From: Eubacterium sp.
Lineage (GTDB): Bacteria > Bacillota > Clostridia > Lachnospirales > Lachnospiraceae
Direction of reading: 5' to 3'
Assembly (NCBI GenBank): GCA_022796875.1
Contig: JAAWJJ010000007.1
Location: 18,589 to 82,588 of the forward strand
Length of the DNA stretch: 64,000 nt
The position numbers and the translations under genes were made by a program. Numbering within the stretch: the first letter of the stretch is position 1; each line of letters opens with the position of its first letter. The notes beneath the pieces were generated by a model. That model saw only the letters and a program-made list of their open reading frames with translations, searched no databases and had not been told where the DNA came from. This document shows positions 34,401 through 42,373 of the stretch, piece after piece.

Positions 34401-36402
34401 TAAAACGGCGGCGGGCAGCAATATTGAAATATCCGGGACAGCAGCCGTCGGAATGGAAAATTTCGGGACGGCGGATTTACATAATATCAGTATCAATGGG
34501 AAATACCGTATGGGGTCCGCTAAAAGAACCGTTTCGGATAAAAAAGAGATCGGAATATTGCTCCGGCAGTCCGGCGGGAAAATGGTGGTCGACGGAGAAA
34601 AAACGACACTTTCCAATGCAGGAGAAAGCGGTATTTACGTGATGAAAAACAGCAGTATTTCGCTTTTGGGAGGAACGATATCCGCAAATAAGTATGGCAT
34701 TTATAATGGAGGAACCGCGACAATACCGCCAGGAAGCACGGTAAACGTGTCGGAAAACGTTACGGGGATTTGCAATTCCCAGAACGGCACATTGATCCAG
34801 AAAGACGGAACAATTACAAAGAGCGCTTCGAAAACGGGAATTGAACAGCATGGAATTTACAAGATGTCAGGGAATGCAGCCGTAGATGAGAGCAATTATG
34901 TTTATTTGGCGGCAGGATGCTGCATTACGGTAGATGCTGCGTTGAATACAAAAAGGCTGACGGCACGCATCCGCCCGGAAGATTATTTTCTGGGCAGGGT
35001 TGTGGTAAGGACAGAGGCCGTAAAAGGAAAAGAGCAGAAAGCGTCCGACGTGCAGAACTGGGGTACGGATCGTGACAGCCATGTACGTTTTACTTTATAT
35101 ACTTCCGGAAAAGACGAAGAATTTACGCAGAAAGTATACTCCGAGCTTGGACTGGGGGATAAAATAAATAAAACGGTCTTTTCTTCCGGGGCAGGACTGG
35201 AAAAGACAAAAACGTTCCGTTCTTCAAAAAACGGCGCTTCCCTCTATGATAAGATATTAAGCCAGGAGTTTGCGGGAAAAAAGGAACTGACAGCAGCTGC
35301 GGAAAGCTGGAAAAATGATATTTTCCTTACGGAAACTTATTCGATTACGTTTGACGACCATATTTACATTTCTTATGACAGCAGCCGCGACAGTGAAAAA
35401 GAGGAGTATCGGGTGAAAGCCTGGAAAAGATATACGGATTCGGAAGTGAACAACACGGAATCAAAAGCCTCCCTGTCAGAAATTATGAAAAACGCGGATT
35501 TATTCCGTGTGCATGTAAATAATCGCAATCCGCAGATCAAATACTGGTGCGAAGATCTGCCGCTCAATATTGGGACGGATGCGGGCGGCACATTAAAAGA
35601 GGGAGTGTTAAAAGACGCTACATTAAAAACCACTCTGGAAGAAGCGGACGGAAAATTTGCGTACTGGTTTTTTGATAAAAAAGAATACCCGTCAGAAACG
35701 GACCGTCAGAGCGAATATTCCGACGGGATGCCAAATTTGATTACGCAGGATGATATTGTAAAAGCAGATCATGTTTATACATGGAACGAGGCTCATGTAT
35801 TGCGTTCCGCCTGGGATCTGACCTGTGACGTGGACTACAGTTACCACGGAACGGATGCTGAGAAAAAGGAAAGGTACCGCGTAAATATGGCGCAGGATCC
35901 GTATCAGCCCCTGCTTTCCGACTATACGTTTCTGGAGTATGTGGAAATGGAACATTGCAGTATCCCGGATGCACAAAACCAAATATCGGATGGGGGCATT
36001 ATTTATGAGGATGCCGCAGGCAGGCGTCACGAATTAACGGATTATGTTTCTTCCGTGGCCGGTGATCACTCATACAGCGCGCTGCAAAAGGCGGAGGAAG
36101 CGTCCGCAGACGATACGGTACGCCATATATTTGACGAAAACAATGAAACCGTTCGGAAATATCATTTATCGGAGCAGCCGGTAACGTTAGATCGGAATAT
36201 GGAAACGGGCCAGGAGAGCGTTTCGGTATTTCTAGCCTGGACGCAGGATCCGTATGCGGAATTTGATTACAAGAATATGTTTGGCAGGGACAGCCTGAAA
36301 CCGGATTTCCTGTTTCCGATGTATTTGCAAAAAGGAATCGGGAATCCAGGAGCGCTGATGCATCAGCAGAAAGTATATGACGGCCTGTGGCCGCCGGCAT
36401 AG
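31486..36402 (+). CDS. Very large secreted protein: degenerate subtilisin (S8) domain, acidic linker, right-handed beta-helix
   Basis: 1638 aa with a signal peptide at residues 1-27 (KKIIAVILIIAACFGTFG, then SAIAA). Residues about 145-380 resemble a peptidase S8 domain. AGIPVVTAAGD corresponds to the oxyanion AAGN strand, AITVSAVDEKKRLAQYSNYG to the next strand, and YSGTSIAAAYVCAYIAS to the serine motif. But the Asp motif is replaced by LAMISNAAN and no HGTxVA histidine motif exists, so proteolysis is doubtful. Residues about 385-445 are an acidic Glu/Pro repeat (EEPEHPEEPDAL units). Then comes a long Gly/Asn/Ser-rich stretch with regular NGGxFY-type turns, typical of a parallel beta-helix. 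The C-terminal about 450 residues are unassigned. No LPxTG anchor or SLH repeat. Probably an extracellular surface or matrix protein binding carbohydrate or host material (inference). Confidence 0.8.
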   Translation: MYKKIIAVILIIAACFGTFGMKSAIAAAPQEGGGAAMDCGTKAAFSEYETMKEFQIEIQKLQELCQNVIITVGEPDLSALTVKPEQALFCRDIFVLVFADEEKARTAAEQVPGAIINAKQTLNNIFCDGGSADLENSAAEYNSASEPVSSLKLAMISNAANALVLEKAVRSSVGNGTEIECFTIDVYRENGESTMLDLCIAIETAVEESADLILLTSGGQGSSVLLEKAVLDAYNAGIPVVTAAGDKSEEIREHVPANVKRAITVSAVDEKKRLAQYSNYGSGTDFTSYGSYCRKPVETDDEKKSVRYSGTSIAAAYVCAYIASAMLSDPGMDPDRLEDKMIAEAQELEDDIITRDNTGEVSLRYGHGFLYPKAETDQTGNPEESEIPEEPDALEELEILEEPSALEEPEHPEEPDALEEPEHPEEPGKAEKSAKSGKSEKMERSSRVKAAGQEKAASVHVNTFSEFKKYAESISKDYVIYLDRTINLTEQMDIAKKITIYLNGYTIRPKDKNFPVTNSGVVRVAFNVKKNAVLTFKGSGNISGNSSALSMQGNLINVKSGGKFEADNVTFLNVKNVQSVMGDGATSLLFNDGTAVLNHCTVKNCVSDYGYTLFNRAGTMDISKCTIQGNTGGAAAGNGGKIFVHNNTLIQGNTMAAKYKEKNYKGASNGGLVAQKGCTMYLYGTVTVSKNASVVSGGGMHVMGTVLAGYKPDGSAVVSKLVFQENKSERYGGGIGVYGGKMSLSKQVNLEVKENQCASGYTGSGIYVSSGNETGKLTADVGAALSVHGNGTVGSGICVGKGSELTLATNNVKVYGEAANGIISSGNVSLNGGSFYQNKSSGIYNSGNLTVNGGTFYDNGSCGLWNSTNGILKVNGSMSSGFRKYKSVSDYETAANGTYAVKNEGIMDIAGKSGSINGTRLYGNHKNYAVFGNMKTSRLTVDENTNLAIFANGSKWGFYNDAPAAVSKINGNKTAAGSNIEISGTAAVGMENFGTADLHNISINGKYRMGSAKRTVSDKKEIGILLRQSGGKMVVDGEKTTLSNAGESGIYVMKNSSISLLGGTISANKYGIYNGGTATIPPGSTVNVSENVTGICNSQNGTLIQKDGTITKSASKTGIEQHGIYKMSGNAAVDESNYVYLAAGCCITVDAALNTKRLTARIRPEDYFLGRVVVRTEAVKGKEQKASDVQNWGTDRDSHVRFTLYTSGKDEEFTQKVYSELGLGDKINKTVFSSGAGLEKTKTFRSSKNGASLYDKILSQEFAGKKELTAAAESWKNDIFLTETYSITFDDHIYISYDSSRDSEKEEYRVKAWKRYTDSEVNNTESKASLSEIMKNADLFRVHVNNRNPQIKYWCEDLPLNIGTDAGGTLKEGVLKDATLKTTLEEADGKFAYWFFDKKEYPSETDRQSEYSDGMPNLITQDDIVKADHVYTWNEAHVLRSAWDLTCDVDYSYHGTDAEKKERYRVNMAQDPYQPLLSDYTFLEYVEMEHCSIPDAQNQISDGGIIYEDAAGRRHELTDYVSSVAGDHSYSALQKAEEASADDTVRHIFDENNETVRKYHLSEQPVTLDRNMETGQESVSVFLAWTQDPYAEFDYKNMFGRDSLKPDFLFPMYLQKGIGNPGALMHQQKVYDGLWPPA

Positions 36403-36406
36403 ACAG

Positions 36407-37270
36407 AAATTTTATCCAGAGAAAGGGGAAAATTGTCGGCAGTTTGATCTTTTCTTTTGTAAAACGGCTTTACCGTAAACTTCTAAAGTTGGTGGTATAA
36501 AAAATATTATCAGAACATTTGCTTTGTGGTTTCGGACGGCAGACGACACAAAACATTCTGTCCTGCCTGTTTCGTCAAATGGAGGCTCTAATCCCGCCGG
36601 ATTATTCTACGGTTCCTGACGCAACCGCCCTCAATGCGCCGTCCAGGCGCACTCGGGCTTTTGGGGACATCCCTGTCCCTAAATTGCTGTCTGGAAACGG
36701 CGGGAGTAAGACCCTCTCATTTTCCTGCACAAGGACAGTCCATCCCGTTTTGTGCCGTCTGCCTGTAAACATCAGTAATAAAATGTTCCGACAACATTTT
36801 TGTAGGCAGAAAAGATCGGCGTAGTGGCAGCTCCAATAGTTCCATTAAATATTTCAGAAGATTGCAGTATAAGAGCAAGCTTTCAAAGACGTGGAATGTC
36901 AGGCCGGTACAAAATAATAACCAATTGTCCTTGCGGAAGAAAATGAGATTTTCTTAGCGCGCTGTGTTTGAACAGCAATTTGGGGACAGGGATGTCCCCA
37001 AAAGCCCGAGTGCGCCCGGACGGCGCATTGAGGGCGATTGCGTACGCAAAAAGTAATCATGGCAGAGCGGTTAGAAAATCCATTTGATGGAGCAGGCAAT
37101 TGTTATATTTTGTACGAGCCTGACAAAATATATATGAAATCAGGTTCTTTGGTTCTGCCAACTTCTGATAATATTTTTTATACCGTCAACTTTTAGAAAT
37201 TATGAATCAAGCCGTTCCGTAAAGAAACGACAAAACTGCCAGCGGCTTTCCCCACCCTGTGAAAAATAAT
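36407..37270. repeat. Long palindromic element B (about 860 bp)
   Basis: This gene-free stretch reads as one giant imperfect inverted repeat centred near 36,835. The pairs include GCAACCGCCCTCAATGCGCC (36,621-36,640) with its near-complement at 37,022-37,041, and CTCATTTTCCTGC (36,717) with GAAGAAAATGAG (36,941). The outer arms (about 36,440-36,510 and 37,160-37,240) share the TTTCTAAAAGTTGNNGGTAT pattern with element C. The left half matches element A. Frames on both strands are open for 60-100 codons but have no ribosome sites. It starts 5 bp after the stop of the 1638-aa gene. Confidence 0.8.
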
Positions 37271-37310
37271 GTAATCTTATTTTTTCAGGTTAAAAAAATA
37301 AAAAAAGTTG

Positions 37311-37338
37311 TTGCATTTTTTTGAAAATTATATATAAT
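37311..37338 (+). promoter_or_regulatory. Promoter of tRNA-Thr
   Basis: TTGCAT and TATAAT with a 16-bp spacer, 13 bp before the tRNA 5' end. Confidence 0.55.
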
Positions 37339-37351
37339 AGAATTTGTGAGC

Positions 37352-37424
<73 letters not shown>

Positions 37425-37430
37425 TACGGG

Positions 37431-37466
37431 AGAAAGAGGAACAGATCGTTTCCTCTTTCTTTTTTG
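37431..37466 (+). terminator. Terminator of tRNA-Thr
   Basis: AGAAAGAGGAA pairs with TTCCTCTTTCT around an 8-base loop, followed by TTTTT. Confidence 0.85.
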
Positions 37467-37523
37467 TTGTATATAAAATGATACAAAAACTTAATAAAAT
37501 CTTAATAAAATCAGAGAGAATTA

Positions 37524-37552
37524 TTGTTTTTTCCGTAAGGAATGAATATAAT
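37524..37552 (+). promoter_or_regulatory. Promoter of cysD-cysNC
   Basis: TTGTTT (37,524-37,529) and TATAAT (37,547-37,552), 17-bp spacer, 40 bp before the cysD start. Confidence 0.6.
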
Positions 37553-37592
37553 AATAATTGTACATTTTTACAGGAATATAGGAGAAAAGAAA

Positions 37593-38492
37593 ATGGACAA
37601 GTTATCTCATCTTGACAAACTCGAAGCGGAGGCCATTTATATTATGCGGGAAGTTGCGGCGGAGTGTGAGAAGCCGGTCATGCTTTATTCAATCGGGAAA
37701 GACAGTTCCGTGATGCTGCATCTGGCGTTAAAAGCATTTTATCCGGAAAAACCGCCTTTTCCGTTTCTTCACATTGATACGACCTGGAAATTTCATGAGA
37801 TGATAGAGTTTCGTGATGCTGTTGCTTCCAAATACGGCCTGGAAATGTTGGTTTATTCCAATGAAGAGGGAATCCAAAAAGGGATCAATCCGTTTGACCA
37901 TGGTTCCGCTTATACGGATATCATGAAAACGCAGGCGTTAAAACAGGCATTGGATCACTATGAATTTACGGCGGCGTTTGGCGGAGCCAGACGGGATGAA
38001 GAAAAATCAAGGGCGAAAGAACGCGTGTTTTCTTTCCGGAATGAGGGACATGCATGGGATCCGAAAAACCAGCGGCCGGAAATGTGGAAAGTATATAATA
38101 CCCGCATTGAAAAAGGGCAGAGTATCCGCGTATTTCCGTTATCAAACTGGACGGAAAAAGATATCTGGCAATACATAGAGCGGGAGAATATAGAGATTGT
38201 GCCGTTGTATTTTGCAAAGGAACGGCCGGTCGTATACCGTGACGGAAATATTATCATGGTAGACGATAACCGGATGAGGCTTCTGCCGGGGGAAAAGCCG
38301 GAGATGAAAAAAGTGCGTTTTCGGACGCTGGGCTGTTATCCGCTGACAGGGGGCATAGAATCGGAGGCATCTACGTTGAAAGAGATTGTGGTGGAAACGC
38401 TGGGCGCCGTTTATTCGGAGAGGACGAGCCGTGTGATCGACCATGAGGCGGCCGGAAGTATGGAAAGACGTAAGAGAGAGGGATATTTTTAA
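37593..38492 (+). CDS. cysD: Sulfate adenylyltransferase subunit 2 (CysD)
   Basis: CysD is the ATP pyrophosphatase subunit that makes adenosine phosphosulfate (APS) from sulfate and ATP, with CysN as GTPase partner. 299 aa from ATG 37,593, placed by AGGAGAAAAG. It shows the PP-loop [20 protein letters not shown] near residues 29-48, then [36 protein letters not shown] and the C-terminal [15 protein letters not shown] typical of the family. Its stop is 1 bp before the cysNC start, so expression is tightly coupled. Confidence 0.96.
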   Translation: MDKLSHLDKLEAEAIYIMREVAAECEKPVMLYSIGKDSSVMLHLALKAFYPEKPPFPFLHIDTTWKFHEMIEFRDAVASKYGLEMLVYSNEEGIQKGINPFDHGSAYTDIMKTQALKQALDHYEFTAAFGGARRDEEKSRAKERVFSFRNEGHAWDPKNQRPEMWKVYNTRIEKGQSIRVFPLSNWTEKDIWQYIERENIEIVPLYFAKERPVVYRDGNIIMVDDNRMRLLPGEKPEMKKVRFRTLGCYPLTGGIESEASTLKEIVVETLGAVYSERTSRVIDHEAAGSMERRKREGYF

Positions 38493-38493
38493 T

Positions 38494-40332
38494 ATGGACG
38501 GATTATTAAAATTTATTACCTGCGGAAGTGTGGACGATGGAAAATCGACGTTGATCGGCCATATGCTCTATGATGCGAAGCTGTTGTTTGCCGATCAGGA
38601 ACAGTCGCTGCAGCTGGATTCCAAAGCGGGAAGTGCAGGTGGAGAAATGGATTATTCCCTGCTGTTGGACGGTCTGATGGCCGAGCGCGAGCAGGGCATC
38701 ACGATTGACGTTGCGTATCGTTATTTTACAACGAACCGCCGGAGCTTTATCGTTGCGGATACGCCGGGACATGAAGAGTATACGCGGAATATGGCGGTCG
38801 GCGCTTCTTTTGCTGATCTGGCGGTCATTCTTGTTGATGCGACAAAAGGCGTGCTGATCCAGACGAAACGCCATACGAGAATCTGTGCTTTGATGGGAAT
38901 CCGTGATTTCGTATTTGTGGTAAACAAAATGGACCTGATCCACTACGGACAGCAGCAGTTTGAATCCATTGAAAAAGATATCCGGAAATTTGTGGCAGAG
39001 TTTCCGTGCCATACGCTAAAAATCATTCCGGTTTCGGCTACAGTCGGCGACAGCATTAATTCCAGATCCGACGTAATGGCCTGGTATCACGGGGAAACGT
39101 TGTTGGAGTACCTGGAACAGGTGGAAACTATTGAGGATAAAAGCGACGAAAAAAAATTTTGCATGCCGGTACAGAGAACCTGCCGTCCGCATTTGGATTT
39201 CCGGGGATTTCAGGGACAGATTGAAAGCGGAAATATTTCGAAAGGCGATAAGATTACCGTATTGCCAAGTGGAGAAAGCGCGCATGTAGAGCGTATTTAT
39301 ATTGCCGATCAGGAATCGAACCGCGCGGTGGCGGGACAGCCGGTGACGCTTCGGCTTGACAGGGAGATCGATATTTCCAGAGGATGCGTGCTGACTGGAG
39401 AGCTTCCATGCAAAGTCAGCAGCCTTTGCCAGGTAAAGCTTTTGTGGATGGACGACGATAGTTTGTATGCCGGAAAAAATTTTATTTTGAAGCTGGGGAC
39501 GCGGATGGTATCTTCTACCGTTATGAAAATATCGTACAAAATTGATATTAACAGCGGGGAGAGGGTTCCGGCGGAGCAGATTTTCAAAAATGAGATCGCG
39601 GTTTGTGAGATCAATACCGCAGAGCGGATTGTCATGGACAAATTTGAAAACAATAAGGTGCTGGGAGGATTTATATTAATCGACCGGATTACAAATATGA
39701 CTTCCGCATGCGGGACGGTGGAAAAGGTTTTGAACCGTTCCGAGAACGTGACCTGGCAGGAACTGGATATTACGAAAGAAATCCGTGCCGGGCAGAAAAA
39801 GCAAAATCCACTGACTTTATGGTTTACCGGCTTATCGGGATCCGGAAAATCGACGCTGGTCAACGAACTGGAAAAGCGTCTGGTATCGGCCGGATACCAT
39901 ACTATGGTGTTGGACGGGGATAATATTCGGCTGGGACTGAACAAAAATCTCGGGTTCAGCAGACAGGACCGAATCGAAAATATCCGCCGGATTTCGGAAG
40001 TTGCGAAATTGATGAACGACGCAGGGCTGATCGTATTAACTTCTTTTATCTCACCGTTTGAGGCCGACAGACAGAACGCCCGCGGCATTATCGGAGAAGA
40101 ATTTGTGGAAGTATATGTTTCCACGCCGATTGATATTTGTGAAAAACGGGACGTCAAAGGATTGTACAAAAAAGCGAGAAAAGGGGAAATCCCGGAATTT
40201 ACCGGAATCAGCAGCCCATATGAAGTGCCGGAACATCCTGATATTTCCGTGGACACTTCTGTAAAGACAGTCGAAGAAAATGCCGATGAAATAATGGAGA
40301 AGATTCAGGATTTATTGAATGGCTGTAAGTAA
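38494..40332 (+). CDS. cysNC: Bifunctional sulfate adenylyltransferase subunit 1 / APS kinase (CysN-CysC fusion)
   Basis: 612 aa from ATG 38,494, which fits the coupling with cysD better than the upstream in-frame ATG at 38,443. Residues 1-430 are CysN: GTPase P-loop GSVDDGKSTLIGHML, DTPGHEEYTRNMAVGAS, VNKMDL, then EF-Tu-like beta barrels. Residues about 435-612 are APS kinase: P-loop FTGLSGSGKSTLVNEL, LDGDNIRLGLNKNLGFS, RRISEVAKLMNDAGLIVLTS. CysN makes APS with CysD, and the kinase turns it into PAPS. No PAPS or APS reductase gene is in the window, so PAPS may serve assimilation with enzymes encoded elsewhere, or sulfation. Confidence 0.95.
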   Translation: MDGLLKFITCGSVDDGKSTLIGHMLYDAKLLFADQEQSLQLDSKAGSAGGEMDYSLLLDGLMAEREQGITIDVAYRYFTTNRRSFIVADTPGHEEYTRNMAVGASFADLAVILVDATKGVLIQTKRHTRICALMGIRDFVFVVNKMDLIHYGQQQFESIEKDIRKFVAEFPCHTLKIIPVSATVGDSINSRSDVMAWYHGETLLEYLEQVETIEDKSDEKKFCMPVQRTCRPHLDFRGFQGQIESGNISKGDKITVLPSGESAHVERIYIADQESNRAVAGQPVTLRLDREIDISRGCVLTGELPCKVSSLCQVKLLWMDDDSLYAGKNFILKLGTRMVSSTVMKISYKIDINSGERVPAEQIFKNEIAVCEINTAERIVMDKFENNKVLGGFILIDRITNMTSACGTVEKVLNRSENVTWQELDITKEIRAGQKKQNPLTLWFTGLSGSGKSTLVNELEKRLVSAGYHTMVLDGDNIRLGLNKNLGFSRQDRIENIRRISEVAKLMNDAGLIVLTSFISPFEADRQNARGIIGEEFVEVYVSTPIDICEKRDVKGLYKKARKGEIPEFTGISSPYEVPEHPDISVDTSVKTVEENADEIMEKIQDLLNGCK

Positions 40333-40350
40333 AAAACAGTATATTATATT

Positions 40351-41526
40351 ATGATAAGATTAGTTTTATTTGAAATTATCTGGATATTTTTTCAGGTGGT
40401 GTTGGTTGCCATAGCCTACGGGTATCTTTTAAAATTACATAAACTGGTGACTATGGGGATATTGGCCGCCGTAGGGGCGGCTATTCCGTTTTTTCGGGAT
40501 TTGCCGCAGGACATCAGGATTATCGGTCCGTTGGCCTGTCTGGCGGTATCCCTGGTGTATCTTTTTTTTCATGCGGAAGGGATTGTCAACGAGCCGATAC
40601 TGGATCGGAAAACCGCGTTTTTACGTGCCGGCATGATGGCGTTATCGACTCTCGGAACGGATAAAAAGGTGTATCGGACGTTTTTTGAAAAAGAGGAGTA
40701 TGACGAAAACGGTTACCGTATTTCAAGGTGCCGGCTTCCGAAAGGTTTTAAACGCCGGTGTGAAATGGTAGATGGCAGCCATGTGGAAATCTACACTCCG
40801 GAGAATCCGAATGAAAAAGTAGTGTTTATGCTTCCTGGCGGCGGATTTGCCGGGCGTTTTACCGATTTTAAAATGAGTTATACGTGGGATTATTCCGCAG
40901 CGCTGCACGGTGCGCGTATTATTGTGCTGGATTACCTGACGACGTTAGACGGTGTCAGATGCCCGCATCCGTTAGAGGAAGCCGTGAAAGTATATCGTTG
41001 GATATTGAAAAAAGGAGTCAGGCCGGAACATATGATTGTTGCCGGGGACAGCGCGGGCGGTAATCTGGAATTGGTGTTTTTGGATTATTTGAAGCGGGAA
41101 GGGCTGCCGATGCCGCGGGCAGGCGTGACGTTTTCCGCATGGACGGATCTGACGGCGACTTCTCCGTCTTTTCAGTCAAAAAAACGGTATGACGCCTTGT
41201 TTGGCGGCAACCGCGTGATTTATATAGCAGCGGAAGAGTATATAAAAGGCACAGGCAAAAATCTGGAGGATACCGATGTTTCTCCCTATTTTATGAGCGA
41301 TTTTTCGGGATTTCCCCCTATGCTGATGCAGGTAGGCAGCAATGAAATGCTGTTGAGCGGCACAGTAGACGTGGCAAAGAAAATGATCCTTTCCGGGGTA
41401 GATGTCACTTTGGAAGTGTATTCCGGGATGTATCATGAGTTTCAGCGCGGCAGTCAGTTTAATTACCAGGCCAGAATGGCCTGGAATCATGTGGAAAGTT
41501 TTGCCGCGAATGTTTTTTCAGAGTAG
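40351..41526 (+). CDS. Membrane-anchored alpha/beta hydrolase (HSL-like esterase family)
   Basis: 391 aa. Residues 1-80 hold two or three membrane segments (LFEIIWIFFQVVLVAIAYGY; IGPLACLAVSLVYLFF). The remainder is an esterase of the hormone-sensitive lipase type. The oxyanion region reads FMLPGGGFAG instead of HGGG. The nucleophile elbow is VAGDSAGGNLE (Ser near residue 235). A late MQVGSNEMLLSG replaces the usual Asp with Glu or Asn context. The catalytic His is in YHEF. The family hydrolyses short-chain esters. It follows cysNC by 18 bp with no clear ribosome site, so it may be translated by reinitiation. A role in sulfate-ester or lipid turnover is speculation. Confidence 0.8.
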   Translation: MIRLVLFEIIWIFFQVVLVAIAYGYLLKLHKLVTMGILAAVGAAIPFFRDLPQDIRIIGPLACLAVSLVYLFFHAEGIVNEPILDRKTAFLRAGMMALSTLGTDKKVYRTFFEKEEYDENGYRISRCRLPKGFKRRCEMVDGSHVEIYTPENPNEKVVFMLPGGGFAGRFTDFKMSYTWDYSAALHGARIIVLDYLTTLDGVRCPHPLEEAVKVYRWILKKGVRPEHMIVAGDSAGGNLELVFLDYLKREGLPMPRAGVTFSAWTDLTATSPSFQSKKRYDALFGGNRVIYIAAEEYIKGTGKNLEDTDVSPYFMSDFSGFPPMLMQVGSNEMLLSGTVDVAKKMILSGVDVTLEVYSGMYHEFQRGSQFNYQARMAWNHVESFAANVFSE

Positions 41527-41566
41527 GAAAAAATTTCGCACAAGGAACTATTTTGAACCAGGAAAC

Positions 41567-42373
41567 CTATGCCGCTTTTGAAAATTTTTTCTCAACGACG
41601 GTAATGATCTGATACAGGGCAAATGCGATCACGCATAAGACCAGGATGGAAAGGATGACCCAGTCCATCTTAAACACCTGGCTTCCATAGATGATTAGAT
41701 AACCTAATCCTTTGCGGGCGGCAATAAATTCTCCGATAATTACGCCGACCAGGCATAACCCGATGTTTACTTTCATAATTGTAAGCAGATTGGGAATATT
41801 GGACGGCAGGATGATTTTAAATAAAACATCCTTTTTGTTTCCGCCTAAAGTGGCGATCAGCTTGTATTTGTCGGGTTCTACTTCCTGGAAACCGCGGTAC
41901 AGGCTCAAAACAGAACCGAATATGGCAACCGACAACCCGGTAATGATAATCGTTTTCATGTTGCCGCCAAACCAGACGATCAGCAGCGGGGCAAGCGCGG
42001 ATTTTGGCAGGCTGTTTAGTATGACAAGGTAAGGTTCCGTAGCGTTGGCCGCCGTTTTAAAATACCATAACAGAATCGCGCAAAGCAGCGAGAGCAGCGT
42101 GACAAGAAGAAAACTGACGGCGGTTTCCAACAGGGTTATGGAAATATGGCTGAAGAAAGCGTTTTCTTTTGTTAAAAAAATAAAACATTGCACCAGACGG
42201 GACGGGCTGGCGAAAAAAAAGCTGTCGATGATCCCGCAGGAGGCAGTGATCTCCCACAATATTAAAAAAACAGCGATAATCAGGATCCGTATCAAATGGA
42301 TGCGGATTTTTCTTTTTTTGATCTCCCGCAAGTAGTGATTTCGTTCTGTTGAAACGTTTTTTTCAGGAAGCAT
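41567..42373 (-). CDS. ABC transporter permease, nitrate/sulfonate/taurine type (SsuC/TauC-like)
   Basis: 268 aa, with about six membrane helices and the binding-protein-dependent transport signature near residue 170-200 (GFQEVEPDKYKLIATLGGNK), the EAA loop that contacts the ATPase. The N-terminus ILIIAVFLILWEITASCGII and PSRLVQCF fit the SsuC/TauC/NrtB group, which imports sulfonates, taurine, nitrate or thiamine precursors. It overlaps the end of the ATPase gene by 11 bp. No periplasmic-type binding protein gene is next to it. It converges with the hydrolase gene. Confidence 0.88.
   Translation of the reverse strand: MLPEKNVSTERNHYLREIKKRKIRIHLIRILIIAVFLILWEITASCGIIDSFFFASPSRLVQCFIFLTKENAFFSHISITLLETAVSFLLVTLLSLLCAILLWYFKTAANATEPYLVILNSLPKSALAPLLIVWFGGNMKTIIITGLSVAIFGSVLSLYRGFQEVEPDKYKLIATLGGNKKDVLFKIILPSNIPNLLTIMKVNIGLCLVGVIIGEFIAARKGLGYLIIYGSQVFKMDWVILSILVLCVIAFALYQIITVVEKKFSKAA

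Noticed and set aside
40332..40351. Ribosome site for the esterase gene
   Set aside because: No AGGAGG-like sequence was seen in the 18-bp spacer, so no feature was called; translation may be coupled to cysNC.
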